15,492 bases of DNA from Roseiarcus sp049514155. Lineage in GTDB: Bacteria > Pseudomonadota > Alphaproteobacteria > Rhizobiales > Beijerinckiaceae. The translations under genes and the position numbers were made by a program. The notes beneath the pieces are model-generated. The model was given only the letters and a program-made list of their open reading frames with translations, did no database searches and was not told the origin of the DNA. Location: the NCBI RefSeq assembly GCF_049514155.1, contig NZ_JBEKVH010000096.1:1-15492 (forward strand), read 5' to 3'. Shown piece after piece: positions 1-6,536 of this stretch. Every line of letters begins with the position of its first letter. Positions within the stretch are counted from its first letter, which is position 1.

Positions 1-46
1 CTTGAATTTGACGACGGGCGGCCGGGTGGACGCCGCCGAAACGCGC

Positions 47-490
47 TCAGTCGTCGATGAGCCGCTTGAGCAATGCGACAGACGTCGCGAGTTCGGCTTG
101 TTCCTGCCGGGAAAGCCGGGTCTGGATGATGCGGGTCAGCCAATCCTGTCGCGCCGCGCGACCCTCCCGGAGCCGTTGGCGGCACGAATCCGTCAGCGAC
201 AGCAGGGTCTGCCGCCCGTCGGTCGGATGCGGCGCGCCGCTGACAAGGTTCAAAGCCTCGAGCGCGGCGACGACCGACGCCATCGACTGCGGCCGCATCG
301 CCTCGGCGCGGGCAAGCTGCGACGCCGTCGCCGGCCCGTCCTTTTCGAGGCGCAGCAATACGGATGTCTGAGACGGCGTCAGGTCGCCGCTATGCGCCTG
401 CTCGCGCAATCGGCGCTTCAGTTTGCCCAGGCAAGCGCGGAGGTCCTGCGCCAAGACCGAGGCGAGATGATTGTCCGGCGCATCGTCCAT
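47..490 (-). CDS. MarR family transcriptional regulator
   Basis: This 147-residue protein has the size and pattern of a MarR winged-helix regulator, a family of dimeric DNA-binding proteins that usually repress nearby genes and are released by small ligands or oxidants. Residues 38-50 (LTPSQTSVLLRLE) match the helix before the DNA-binding unit. The helix-turn-helix spans roughly residues 55-80, with the recognition helix near 66-79. The wing is at about 83-99 and includes the typical D-G-R-Q-T-L-L-S-L-T stretch. The N- and C-terminal helices would form the dimer interface. The ATG at 490 is the only start that keeps the full N-terminal helix, although no strong Shine-Dalgarno precedes it. The gene is transcribed leftwards, away from the next gene, so the 274-bp spacer to its right probably holds its promoter. 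Its ligand and targets cannot be read from this window; a target gene may lie beyond the left edge. The family call is secure, the role is not. Confidence 0.93.
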   Translation of the reverse strand: MDDAPDNHLASVLAQDLRACLGKLKRRLREQAHSGDLTPSQTSVLLRLEKDGPATASQLARAEAMRPQSMASVVAALEALNLVSGAPHPTDGRQTLLSLTDSCRQRLREGRAARQDWLTRIIQTRLSRQEQAELATSVALLKRLIDD

Positions 491-511
491 GCCGGCTTGC
501 TTAGCACATAG

Positions 512-524
512 ACAGGTAAACTGT
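512..524. promoter_or_regulatory. Possible MarR-type operator upstream of the regulator
   Basis: An AT-rich patch 22 bp upstream of the MarR start codon contains the short inverted repeat ACAG-N5-CTGT (512-515 and 521-524). Read on the plus strand it also contains GTAAA twice (516-520 and 523-527). MarR proteins commonly bind short inverted repeats that overlap their own promoter, so autoregulation is plausible. The arms are only 4 bp, so chance is a real alternative. Confidence 0.25.
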
Positions 525-714
525 AAAGATTTTCTGCTCAGTCTAGCTGCGCGTGTTGCGATGTCTTCGATGAGAAGTTCTGGAATCCCGACAAAGACTT
601 GCGTTCCCGCCCGCCCCTAGCCGGTCAGCGCGGCGGCGCCGTCAGCGGCCCAGCCCAGACAGGACGACGAGCGCCCCCGCCGGACAGGCGAGGATGCGTC
701 ATTTTCTTTCTGAT

Positions 715-749
715 AATCGGAATTTGTGCTAGTCTCTCTTTGTCCGATT
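715..749. promoter_or_regulatory. Inverted repeat and possible promoter upstream of the HTH gene
   Basis: AATCGGA at 715-721 is mirrored exactly by TCCGATT at 743-749, with a 21-nt spacer. The left arm overlaps GATAAT (712-717), which resembles a -10 box, although no convincing -35 box precedes it. The repeat lies 16 bp upstream of the start codon at 765. It would suit an operator for autoregulation or for another dimeric regulator. Seen by eye only; the arm length is modest for this base composition. Confidence 0.3.
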
Positions 750-764
750 CAGGAACCCGCGCCC

Positions 765-1313
765 ATGTCCGCGTCCCTGCCTGCCCCCGCGCCCTCCCGC
801 GCCGCCGCGCGCGATCTGCGCCGCTTGCGCATTCTCGCTTCCCTGCAGGCGGGTCTTTCCTATGCGGCGATCGGGCGCGCGGAAGGGCTGTCGCGCGAGC
901 GGGTGCGCCAGATCGTCGCCAAGGCGCTCGAGGAGGAGGGAAGCGGGACGAAGCTCGACCATGCGCGGGTGCAGATCGCCCGGCTCGAGCCGGCGCTGCG
1001 CCTCGCCGCGGGCGCCGTCGCCGAGGGGGACCTCGGCGCGATCGACCGGCTGCTCAGGGTGCTCGACCGGCTCGACCGCTACAGCGCCGTCGAAGGCGCC
1101 GCGGCGCGCGCGGACGCGGGCGGGCGCGAACGGTTGCTCGCCAAGATCAATGCGATGGCCGAGCGCATGATCGCGGCGCGGCGGTCGGGTCTCGTCGACG
1201 CCGACGGGCGAGCCCGTCCTGGCGACGGCGAGGCCGCCCTTGACGCGACGGATAGCATTGATTTCGTTGATGAACCTGGCGCGCCGTCAAGCGCCGGGCT
1301 TGACGTCGCTTGA
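765..1313 (+). CDS. Small protein with sigma-70 region-4-like helix-turn-helix
   Basis: This 182-residue protein begins with a basic stretch and then a helix-turn-helix at about residues 24-57 (LASLQAGLSYAAIGRAEGLS followed by RERVRQIVAKAL). The R-E-R-V-R-Q-I recognition helix is the hallmark of region 4 of sigma-70 factors, which contacts the -35 element. There is no region 2, so it is not a complete sigma factor. Residues 62-140 look alpha-helical and rich in Ala, Arg and Leu. The tail from about 145 is Asp/Gly/Ala-rich and looks disordered. I chose the ATG at 765 because AGGA at 751-754 is well placed as a ribosome-binding site; an upstream in-frame GTG at 726 is less likely. The gene stands alone, and its last codons run into the CTTGAC repeat array. 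It is probably a DNA-binding regulator, but I do not recognise a named gene and give no target. Confidence 0.75.
   Translation: MSASLPAPAPSRAAARDLRRLRILASLQAGLSYAAIGRAEGLSRERVRQIVAKALEEEGSGTKLDHARVQIARLEPALRLAAGAVAEGDLGAIDRLLRVLDRLDRYSAVEGAAARADAGGRERLLAKINAMAERMIAARRSGLVDADGRARPGDGEAALDATDSIDFVDEPGAPSSAGLDVA
1285..1305. repeat. Short hairpin at the 3' end of the HTH gene
   Basis: CGTCAAGC (1285-1292) and GCTTGACG (1298-1305) are perfect 8-bp inverted arms around the 5-nt loop GCCGG. The hairpin lies inside the last codons of the HTH gene. No T-run follows, so it is not a classical terminator. Its right arm is also the first unit of the CTTGAC array. Confidence 0.45.
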
Positions 1314-1362
1314 CAAAACTTGACGAAACTTGGCGCGCCGCTTGACGAGAAACTTGACGGGG
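1299..1362 (+). repeat. Array of six CTTGAC-type units at 10-12 bp spacing
   Basis: Six consecutive units begin at 1299, 1309, 1319, 1329, 1341 and 1353: cttgacgtcg, cttgacaaaa, cttgacgaaa, cttggcgcgccg, cttgacgagaaa and cttgacgggg. Five carry CTTGAC exactly and one carries CTTGGC. The spacing of 10, 10, 10, 12 and 12 bp is close to one DNA turn. The array overlaps the stop codon of the HTH gene at 1311-1313. A further CTTGAC lies upstream at 1239-1244. No -10 box at the right distance was seen, so these are not simply stacked promoters. Confidence 0.7.
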
Positions 1363-1396
1363 CGGAGAGCCGGTTCCGATTTCAAGCTCAAGCGTT

Positions 1397-1417
1397 GTCA
1401 TGGCCGGGCTTGACCCC
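1397..1417 (+). repeat. Truncated copy of the palindromic repeat
   Basis: The left half of the repeat, gtcatggccggg then cttgacccc, is present, but the right arm ggccatcca is missing and the sequence diverges from about 1418. It looks like a decayed or partial copy of the complete element at 1457-1487. Confidence 0.6.
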
Positions 1418-1456
1418 ATCGGCGCTAAGTTTGGCGTTTGAGTTCGCCCTCACGGC

Positions 1457-1487
1457 GTCATGGCCGGGCTTGACCCGGCCATCCAGG
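1457..1487 (+). repeat. Intergenic palindromic repeat, complete copy
   Basis: The arms TGGCCGGG (1461-1468) and CCCGGCCA (1474-1481) are perfect 8-bp inverted repeats around the loop CTTGA. They are flanked by gtca on the left and tccagg on the right. Similar elements with ends like gtcatggccggg and ggccatcca are common between genes in Hyphomicrobiales genomes. This copy faces the one at 1535-1562 in inverted orientation, an arrangement reminiscent of paired REP elements. Confidence 0.7.
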
Positions 1488-1534
1488 CCGAGGCGCGAGC
1501 GTGCCGCATATCGATGACGACGCAGCGGCGCTTG

Positions 1535-1562
1535 AATGGCCGGGTCAAGCCCGGCCATAACG
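1535..1562 (-). repeat. Intergenic palindromic repeat, inverted copy
   Basis: TGGCCGGG (1537-1544) and CCCGGCCA (1550-1557) flank the loop TCAAG, the reverse complement of the CTTGA loop in the copy at 1457-1487. The element therefore reads on the minus strand. It lies 45 bp beyond the smc stop codon and could form a hairpin at the end of the smc transcript. Confidence 0.7.
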
Positions 1563-1607
1563 CCGCGTAGGACTCCGACTCGCGGCAATTCGCTCTGGCG
1601 GCGCGCC

Positions 1608-4600
1608 TCAGCTCGCCTCGAGGAACTGCTCGGCTTCGGCGAGGTCGACCGAGACGATCTGGCTGACGCCGCGCTCGGCCATGGTGACGCCGAACAGCCG
1701 GTCCATGCGCGCCATGGTGATCGGATTGTGGGTGATGGTGACGAAGCGGGTGTCGGAGCGGCGGCTCATTTCGTCGAGCAGGTCGCAGAAGCGCTCGACA
1801 TTGAAATCGTCGAGCGGCGCGTCGACCTCGTCGAGCACGCAGATCGGCGACGGGTTGGTGAGGAACACGGCGAAGATCAGCGCCATCGCCGCCAGCGCCT
1901 GCTCGCCGCCGGAGAGCAGGGTCAGCGTTTGCGGCTTCTTGCCCGGCGGACGCACGACGAGTTCGAGCCCGGCCTCGAGCGGATCGTCGGATTCGATCAG
2001 CTGCAGCTCGGCCGTGCCGCCCTCGAACAGGGCCGCGAACAGCTCGCCGAAATGCTTGTTGACGACCACGAACGCGCCGAGCAGCCGTTCGCGCCCTTCC
2101 TGGTTGAGATTGTGGATCGCCTGTCGCAGCCGCTTGATCGCTTCGGTGAGATCGTCGCGCTCCGCGACCAGCCGGTCGCGGCTCGCCGTCACCTCGGCAA
2201 GCTCCTCGTCGGCGCGCAGATTGACTGCGCCGAGCCGCTCGCGCTCCTGCTTGAGACTCTCGAGCTTGCGCTCGACGCCCTCCGCCTCGGGCGCCGGCGC
2301 GCCGGCGGCGAGGCCGGCGAGCGCCGGCAGTTCGCTCGGCGCGACGTTGAGCTCGCTCTCGATCGTCTTGACCAGCTCGTCGCGCGCCTGGCGCGCGCCC
2401 TCCAGCCGCTGCTCGGAGGCGGCGCGCGCCTCGCGCGCCCCGCCCATCGCTTCGAGGGCGGCGCGCGCGGCGCGGTCGGCTTCGGCGAGCGTCGTCTCGG
2501 CGGCGGCGCGCGCGTCGGCGGCGCCTTTGCGCGCCGTCTCCGCCGCGCCGAGCTCGCTCATCAATCTTAGGCGCTGTTGCAGGAACACGGCCGGCGCCGC
2601 GGCGAGCGTCGCCAGCTCCGCTTCGGCGGCCGCGCGCCGCTCGCCGATGTCGGCGATATGCGCGTCCGCCTTGGCGCGACGCTCGGCCCACGAACGCCGC
2701 TCCTCGGCGATCGCGCCCCGCCGCGCTTCGCGCGCTTCCGCCTCGCGGGCGAGGTTCTGCGCCGCCGCTTTCGCTTCGGCGAATTCCGCCCGCTCCTGCG
2801 CGGCGAGCGTGCGCGCGCGCTCGAGCGCCAGCGCCAGTTCGTCGCTCGGCGCGAGATCGGCGAGCGCGGCTTCGCGCTCGGTCTTGCGTTCGGCCGCTTC
2901 GCGCCGCTGCGCCTCGGCGCGCGCCAGCGCTTCGTCGAGCGCCGACAGGCGCGACAGCGTCTGGGCGCGCCGACGCTCGGCGGCGGCGAGCGTGTCGCGC
3001 GCCGAGTCGAGGGCGGCCCGCGCCGCGCGCGCGCTTTGGCGCGCAACGCCGTCGGCGGCGGCCGCTTCGCTCAAGCCGGCATGGGCCTTGGCCGCCTCGG
3101 CGCGCGCCAGCGCCGCGGCCTGGCGCGCGGCCTCCGCCTCGCGCGACAGATCGCCGAGCCGGTTCTTCTCGATCAGCCGCTGCGCCGCCGGCGTCGTCGC
3201 CTCGGCGGTGGAAACGAAACCGTCCCAGCGCCACAGGTCGCCTTCGAGCGACACCAGCCGCTGCCCGGCTTTCAGCTCCCCCGCCAGACGCGCGCCGTCG
3301 GCGCGCGCCACGACGCCGATCTGCGCCAGCCGCCGCCGCAGCGCCGGCGGCGCTTCGACGCGCCTGGCGAGCGGCTCGACGCCGGCCGGCAGATCGGGAT
3401 CGCCCTCGCCTTCGCTGAGCGACCAATGCGCCGGCGCGGCGGAATCGACCGAGGCCTGCAGGTCGTCGCCGAGCGCGGCGCCGAGCGCCGCCTCGTAGCC
3501 GCGCGCGACGTCGACCGCGTCGATCGCCGGCCGCCACTTGCCGCTCGGCGTCGCGCTGATCAGTTTGGTCAGCGCGCTGACTTCCGCGTCGATGCGCTGG
3601 GCGGCGCGTTCGGCGTCGGCGAGCGGGCCACGCGACTGCGCTTCCGCTTCGCGCGCTTCGGCATGCGCCGTTTCGGCGGCGAGCGCGCGCGCTTCCGCGT
3701 CGGCGAGCGCCTGGGCGAGCGTTTCGGCCGCCGCGGATTCGGCGCTGAGGGCGGCTTCCTCGTCGGCGGCGGCCTGCAATTGCGCGCGCTCGCGCGCGAT
3801 CGTCGCGCATTCGCTCTCGAACCGCGCGTGCCGGCGCGTTTCTTCGGCGAGGCCGGCGGCGAGCGCGTTGCGGCGGGCGTTGTGATCGGAAGCCGCCGCC
3901 TGCGCTTCGGCGAGCGCCGCCTCGGCGGCGGCGAGCCGCTCTTCGAGCCGCGTGCGTCGCTGTTCGGCCCCGCGCTTGGCCTCTTCGGACCGCGCGGTCT
4001 CGGCGACGAGCGATTCGTCCTCGGCCGCCAGCCGCGCCGCCACCTCGGCCGCGTCGGCGATCAGCGCCTCTTCGCGCTGCAGGTCCTGCGCCCATTCGGC
4101 GACGTGGCGCTCGAGCTCGGCGACGCGCGCCTTGGCGCGATTTTCTTCCTGGGCGAGCGCGTCGCGCGCCAGCGTCAGCCGGTGCAGCGCCGCGCCGACG
4201 CGCGCTTCTTCGTCGCGCAGCGGCGGCAGGTCGGCGGCGGCGATCGCCTGCAACCGCGCCGCTTCGGCCTGGGCGCGCGTGCGTTCGGCGACTTCGCGCA
4301 GGTCGGCTTCGAGGCGGCGCTCGGCCTCGACGCATTGCGCCTCGCGCTCGCGCCAGGCGATCAGCCGCGCCAGCGCCTCGTGGCGACGGATGTCCTGCGC
4401 CAAATTGCGATAACGATGGGCCTGACGCGCCTGGCGCTTGAGACTGTCGATCTGCGCGTCGATCTGCTTGAGGACGTCGTCGACCCGAACGAGATTGTCC
4501 TCGGCCCCCTTCAGCCGCAGCTCGGCCTCGTGACGGCGCGAATGCAGGCCGGAGACGCCGGCCGCCTCTTCGAGGATCAGCCGCCGCGCCTGCGGCTTGG

Positions 4601-5063
4601 CGGCGATGATCTCGCCGATCTGGCCCTGGCGCACCAACGCCGGCGAGCGCGCGCCGGTGGAGGCGTCGGCGAACAGCAATTGCACGTCGCGCGCGCGCAC
4701 CTCGCGGCCGTTGACGCGATAGGTCGAGCCCGATTCGCGCTCGATGCGGCGCGTGACTTCGATCGTCTCCGAATCGTTGAAGGCGGCGGGCGCGCGGCGA
4801 TCGGAATTGTCGAGCGTCAGGCCGACCTCGGCGAGATTGCGCGACGGCCGCGCGCCGGCGCCGGAGAAGATCACCTCGTCCATCCCCGCAGCGCGCATGT
4901 TCTTGTACGAGCTTTCGCCCATCACCCAGCGCAGGGCCTCGACGAGATTGGATTTGCCGCAGCCGTTGGGGCCGACGATTCCGGTCAGCCCGGGCTCGAT
5001 CTTGAACTCGGTCGGGTCGCAGAAGCTCTTGAAGCCGGCCATGCGCAGCCGCTCGAATTTCAT
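1608..5063 (-). CDS. smc: Chromosome segregation protein SMC
   Basis: This 1151-residue protein is the SMC ATPase of the SMC-ScpA-ScpB condensin, which organises newly replicated chromosomes in the cytoplasm. It has the full family architecture at the usual length. The N-terminal ATPase half has the opening MKFERLRMAGFKSF and a Walker A motif GPNGCGKS at 31-38. A first long Ala/Glu/Arg-rich coiled coil follows. A hinge lies at about 508-621 and a returning coiled coil follows it. The C-terminal ATPase half has the signature LSGGEQ at 1050-1055 and Walker B ending in D1078-E1079 (LDEVDAPLDD). I chose the ATG at 5063, not upstream in-frame codons, because MKFERL is the standard SMC N-terminus and a GAGG-rich sequence precedes it. 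It follows the DsbA-like gene by 144 bp on the same strand. No defects were seen. Long open frames overlapping it in other phases are GC-driven artefacts. Confidence 0.98.
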   Translation of the reverse strand: MKFERLRMAGFKSFCDPTEFKIEPGLTGIVGPNGCGKSNLVEALRWVMGESSYKNMRAAGMDEVIFSGAGARPSRNLAEVGLTLDNSDRRAPAAFNDSETIEVTRRIERESGSTYRVNGREVRARDVQLLFADASTGARSPALVRQGQIGEIIAAKPQARRLILEEAAGVSGLHSRRHEAELRLKGAEDNLVRVDDVLKQIDAQIDSLKRQARQAHRYRNLAQDIRRHEALARLIAWREREAQCVEAERRLEADLREVAERTRAQAEAARLQAIAAADLPPLRDEEARVGAALHRLTLARDALAQEENRAKARVAELERHVAEWAQDLQREEALIADAAEVAARLAAEDESLVAETARSEEAKRGAEQRRTRLEERLAAAEAALAEAQAAASDHNARRNALAAGLAEETRRHARFESECATIARERAQLQAAADEEAALSAESAAAETLAQALADAEARALAAETAHAEAREAEAQSRGPLADAERAAQRIDAEVSALTKLISATPSGKWRPAIDAVDVARGYEAALGAALGDDLQASVDSAAPAHWSLSEGEGDPDLPAGVEPLARRVEAPPALRRRLAQIGVVARADGARLAGELKAGQRLVSLEGDLWRWDGFVSTAEATTPAAQRLIEKNRLGDLSREAEAARQAAALARAEAAKAHAGLSEAAAADGVARQSARAARAALDSARDTLAAAERRRAQTLSRLSALDEALARAEAQRREAAERKTEREAALADLAPSDELALALERARTLAAQERAEFAEAKAAAQNLAREAEAREARRGAIAEERRSWAERRAKADAHIADIGERRAAAEAELATLAAAPAVFLQQRLRLMSELGAAETARKGAADARAAAETTLAEADRAARAALEAMGGAREARAASEQRLEGARQARDELVKTIESELNVAPSELPALAGLAAGAPAPEAEGVERKLESLKQERERLGAVNLRADEELAEVTASRDRLVAERDDLTEAIKRLRQAIHNLNQEGRERLLGAFVVVNKHFGELFAALFEGGTAELQLIESDDPLEAGLELVVRPPGKKPQTLTLLSGGEQALAAMALIFAVFLTNPSPICVLDEVDAPLDDFNVERFCDLLDEMSRRSDTRFVTITHNPITMARMDRLFGVTMAERGVSQIVSVDLAEAEQFLEAS

Positions 5064-5095
5064 GGGCCTCGCCCTCTGGTCGTCGTTCGCGCGTC

Positions 5096-5130
5096 GCCGG
5101 GCGCGCCCGGCATGAGTCGGCTTAGCCGAC
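5096..5130. repeat. Two adjacent palindromes between the DsbA-like gene and smc
   Basis: GCCGGGCG/CGCCCGGC at 5096-5111 is a 16-bp perfect palindrome. GTCGGC (5116-5121) and GCCGAC (5125-5130) form a second stem around TTA. Both lie in the 144-bp spacer leading into smc. Neither is followed by a T-run in the direction of transcription. They may be RNA processing or attenuation structures, or simply GC-rich chance palindromes. Confidence 0.4.
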
Positions 5131-5207
5131 GCGAATTTCTGCGGCAAGCCGCCATAAAGCGCCGCGGCGATCAAGCCCCGCAGCGGAGAAATCTGTGCGA
5201 AACCGGG

Positions 5208-5843
5208 CTATTTCGCTGGCGCCGCCAGCGCCGCGTCGAAGGCCGGCAGCGCCGGTTCGCCGTCGAGCTTGTGGCCGTTGACGAAGAACGTCGGCGTCGA
5301 ATCGAGGCCGAAGCGCTCGGCGGCGGAGTCGCGCGTTGCGGCGATCCCGTCGAACAGCGCCTTGTCCTTCACGCAGGCGAGGAAATCGGTCGGCGACAGG
5401 CCCGTCTCGCGACGCAGGCGTTCCAACGGCTCGTCGCTGAACGCCCATTCCTCCTGGCGCGCGAACAGGCGGTCGACCAACGCGTCGCGCTTGTCGGGCC
5501 CGGCGCAGCGCGCCGCCATGAACGCGGCGATGGCGAGCGGGTCGAGCGGAAACTCGCGCAGGATGAACTTGGCCCTGCCGGTGTCGACGTATTTGGCCTT
5601 CAGCGCCGGCCACACCTGGTCGTGGAAGGCGGCGCAATGGCTGCAAGTCATCGAGGCGTATTCGACGATCGTCGCCGGGGCGCTCGCCGCGCCTTCGACG
5701 ATGTCGGGCAGCGGCCCCGGCTGCATCAGCGCGGCGGCGACCGTCGCGTCGGAGGCGGCGGCCGGCGCGGCCGCCGCAACCAGCGCCAGGAGACCGGCCG
5801 GCGCGAAGCGCGCCGCGGCCCATCGAAGCCATGTCATCGCCAT
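5208..5843 (-). CDS. DsbA family thiol-disulfide oxidoreductase, exported
   Basis: This 211-residue protein is a DsbA/DSBA-like thioredoxin-fold enzyme expected to form or exchange disulfides in exported proteins in the periplasm. A basic start (MTWLRWAAARF), a hydrophobic Ala/Leu stretch to about residue 29 and an AAAS-like cleavage site form a signal peptide. The catalytic motif C67-S-H-C70 follows E-Y-A-S-M-T, and the cis-proline loop S-T-P-T (P184) lies near the end, as the fold requires. C113 and C157 may form a second, structural disulfide. The start is ambiguous. GAGGG lies only 2 nt before the ATG at 5843 but 8 nt before an in-frame ATG at 5837, so the shorter start may be the one used. 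The gene lies upstream of smc on the same strand, a pairing I recall from other Hyphomicrobiales. MutY and DUF721 genes, which often accompany it there, are not beside it here. Confidence 0.92.
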   Translation of the reverse strand: MAMTWLRWAAARFAPAGLLALVAAAAPAAASDATVAAALMQPGPLPDIVEGAASAPATIVEYASMTCSHCAAFHDQVWPALKAKYVDTGRAKFILREFPLDPLAIAAFMAARCAGPDKRDALVDRLFARQEEWAFSDEPLERLRRETGLSPTDFLACVKDKALFDGIAATRDSAAERFGLDSTPTFFVNGHKLDGEPALPAFDAALAAPAK

Positions 5844-5961
5844 TTCCCTCGGATCGCGCCCCGCCGCCCGACAAGGGGCGCGCAGCGCGGCGGGAAAATA
5901 GCCGCCGACCCGCCCCGCGGCAACCCACCCTGGCGCCGCCGCTCGACTCGAGGTCGGCTTT

Positions 5962-5993
5962 GCTGTATGAGGCCGGCCTCAACTGAAAACAGC
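5962..5993. promoter_or_regulatory. Nested palindrome in the leader region of rplS
   Basis: TGAGGCCGGCCTCA at 5968-5981 is a perfect 14-bp palindrome. It is enclosed by the additional arms GCTGT (5962-5966) and ACAGC (5989-5993). The element lies in the divergent spacer between the DsbA-like gene and rplS, 60 bp before the L19 start. It could be an operator or an RNA hairpin in the L19 leader. I see no clear -35/-10 pair for rplS here. Function is not established. Confidence 0.35.
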
Positions 5994-6052
5994 GCGCCGA
6001 AGCGCTCGTCGAGCCGTTAACTGCGGACCGGCGTCACGGCATGGAGACGGAA

Positions 6053-6451
6053 ATGAATATCATCCAGACGCTGGAGGCCGAACAGGCCGCCAAGCTCAGC
6101 GCCATCCGCGAAATCCCCGATTTCGCCCCCGGCGACACGGTCATCGTCAACGTCAAGGTCACCGAGGGCGAGCGCAGCCGCGTCCAGGCCTACGAGGGCG
6201 TCTGCATCGCCCGCAGCGGCGGCGGCCTGCAGGAAAGCTTCACCGTCCGCAAGATTTCTTACGGCGAAGGGGTCGAGCGCGTATTCCCCATCCATTCGCC
6301 GGTGATCGATTCGATCAAGGTCGTGCGCCGCGGCAAGGTGCGCCGCGCCAAGCTCTATTATCTGCGCGACCGGCGCGGCAAGTCGGCGCGCATCGCCGAG
6401 CGCACCGACAACTCGCCCAAGACCGTCGAAGCCGACAAGCCCGCCAGCTGA
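6053..6451 (+). CDS. rplS: 50S ribosomal protein L19
   Basis: This 132-residue protein is bacterial ribosomal protein L19, a component of the large subunit located at the interface with the small subunit. The start MNIIQTLEAEQ, the segment FAPGDTVIVNVKVTEGERSR, the Q-A-Y-E-G-V motif and the basic stretch KVRRAKLYYLRDRRGKSARI are family hallmarks. The ATG at 6053 is preferred over the in-frame ATG at 6041 because GGAG at 6043-6046 is well placed before it and MNIIQ is the conserved N-terminus. The C-terminal tail after residue 115 (RTDNSPKTVEADKPAS) is the variable extension seen in alphaproteobacteria. The usual partners rpsP, rimM and trmD are not adjacent here; the gene stands between a divergent DsbA-like gene and priA. 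Confidence 0.97.
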   Translation: MNIIQTLEAEQAAKLSAIREIPDFAPGDTVIVNVKVTEGERSRVQAYEGVCIARSGGGLQESFTVRKISYGEGVERVFPIHSPVIDSIKVVRRGKVRRAKLYYLRDRRGKSARIAERTDNSPKTVEADKPAS

Positions 6452-6510
6452 CCGTCGCGCCCGCTTCGCGCGCGCCGACCTTCAAGCCGCGGCCGCAGTT
6501 TCCCTGCCCT

Positions 6511-6534
6511 CGCCCCGCGTGTTATCGCGGGGCG
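6511..6534 (+). terminator. Strong hairpin between rplS and priA
   Basis: CGCCCCGCG (6511-6519) and CGCGGGGCG (6526-6534) are perfect 9-bp, all-GC arms around the loop TGTTAT. The structure ends 2 nt before the priA ATG at 6537. No T-run follows, so intrinsic termination after rplS is possible but not typical. The only purine-rich sequence that could bind ribosomes for priA is in its right arm, so it may instead limit priA translation. Confidence 0.5.
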
Positions 6535-6536
6535 CG

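Larger units (their letters stand above)
1314..1607. other. Convergent intergenic spacer
   Basis: This 294-bp stretch separates the 3' ends of the HTH gene and smc. It holds the rest of the CTTGAC array and then three copies of a palindromic repeat. I see no credible gene; short open frames here have no homologous look and encode repeat sequence. No hairpin followed by a T-run was seen, so one of the palindromes may be what separates the two transcripts. Confidence 0.7.

Noticed and set aside
2..511. A plus-strand open frame opposite the MarR gene
   Set aside because: The minus strand encodes a convincing MarR protein with a wing motif; the plus-strand product is Arg-rich with no recognisable feature.
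765..1313. A complete sigma factor
   Set aside because: Only a region-4-like helix-turn-helix is present; region 2, needed for core binding and -10 melting, is absent.
1310..1358. The TTGAC units as a stack of sigma-70 promoters
   Set aside because: No -10-like hexamer was found at 16-18 bp from any unit, and no gene lies downstream on that strand.
1397..1562. A CRISPR array in the convergent spacer
   Set aside because: There are only three copies, one truncated and one inverted, with unequal spacing and no cas genes.
1450..4335. A 961-codon minus-strand open frame overlapping smc in another phase
   Set aside because: The product is almost entirely Arg/Ala/Gly and ends in the intergenic repeats; it is a phase shadow of smc.
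2577..6020. A 1147-codon plus-strand open frame opposite smc and the DsbA-like gene
   Set aside because: Its product is Arg/Gly/Leu low-complexity with no domain, and it lies antisense to clear SMC and DsbA coding. Such frames are expected in very GC-rich DNA.
6511..6534. A classical rho-independent terminator after rplS
   Set aside because: The stem is strong but no T-run follows; the feature is kept as a hairpin with uncertain role.
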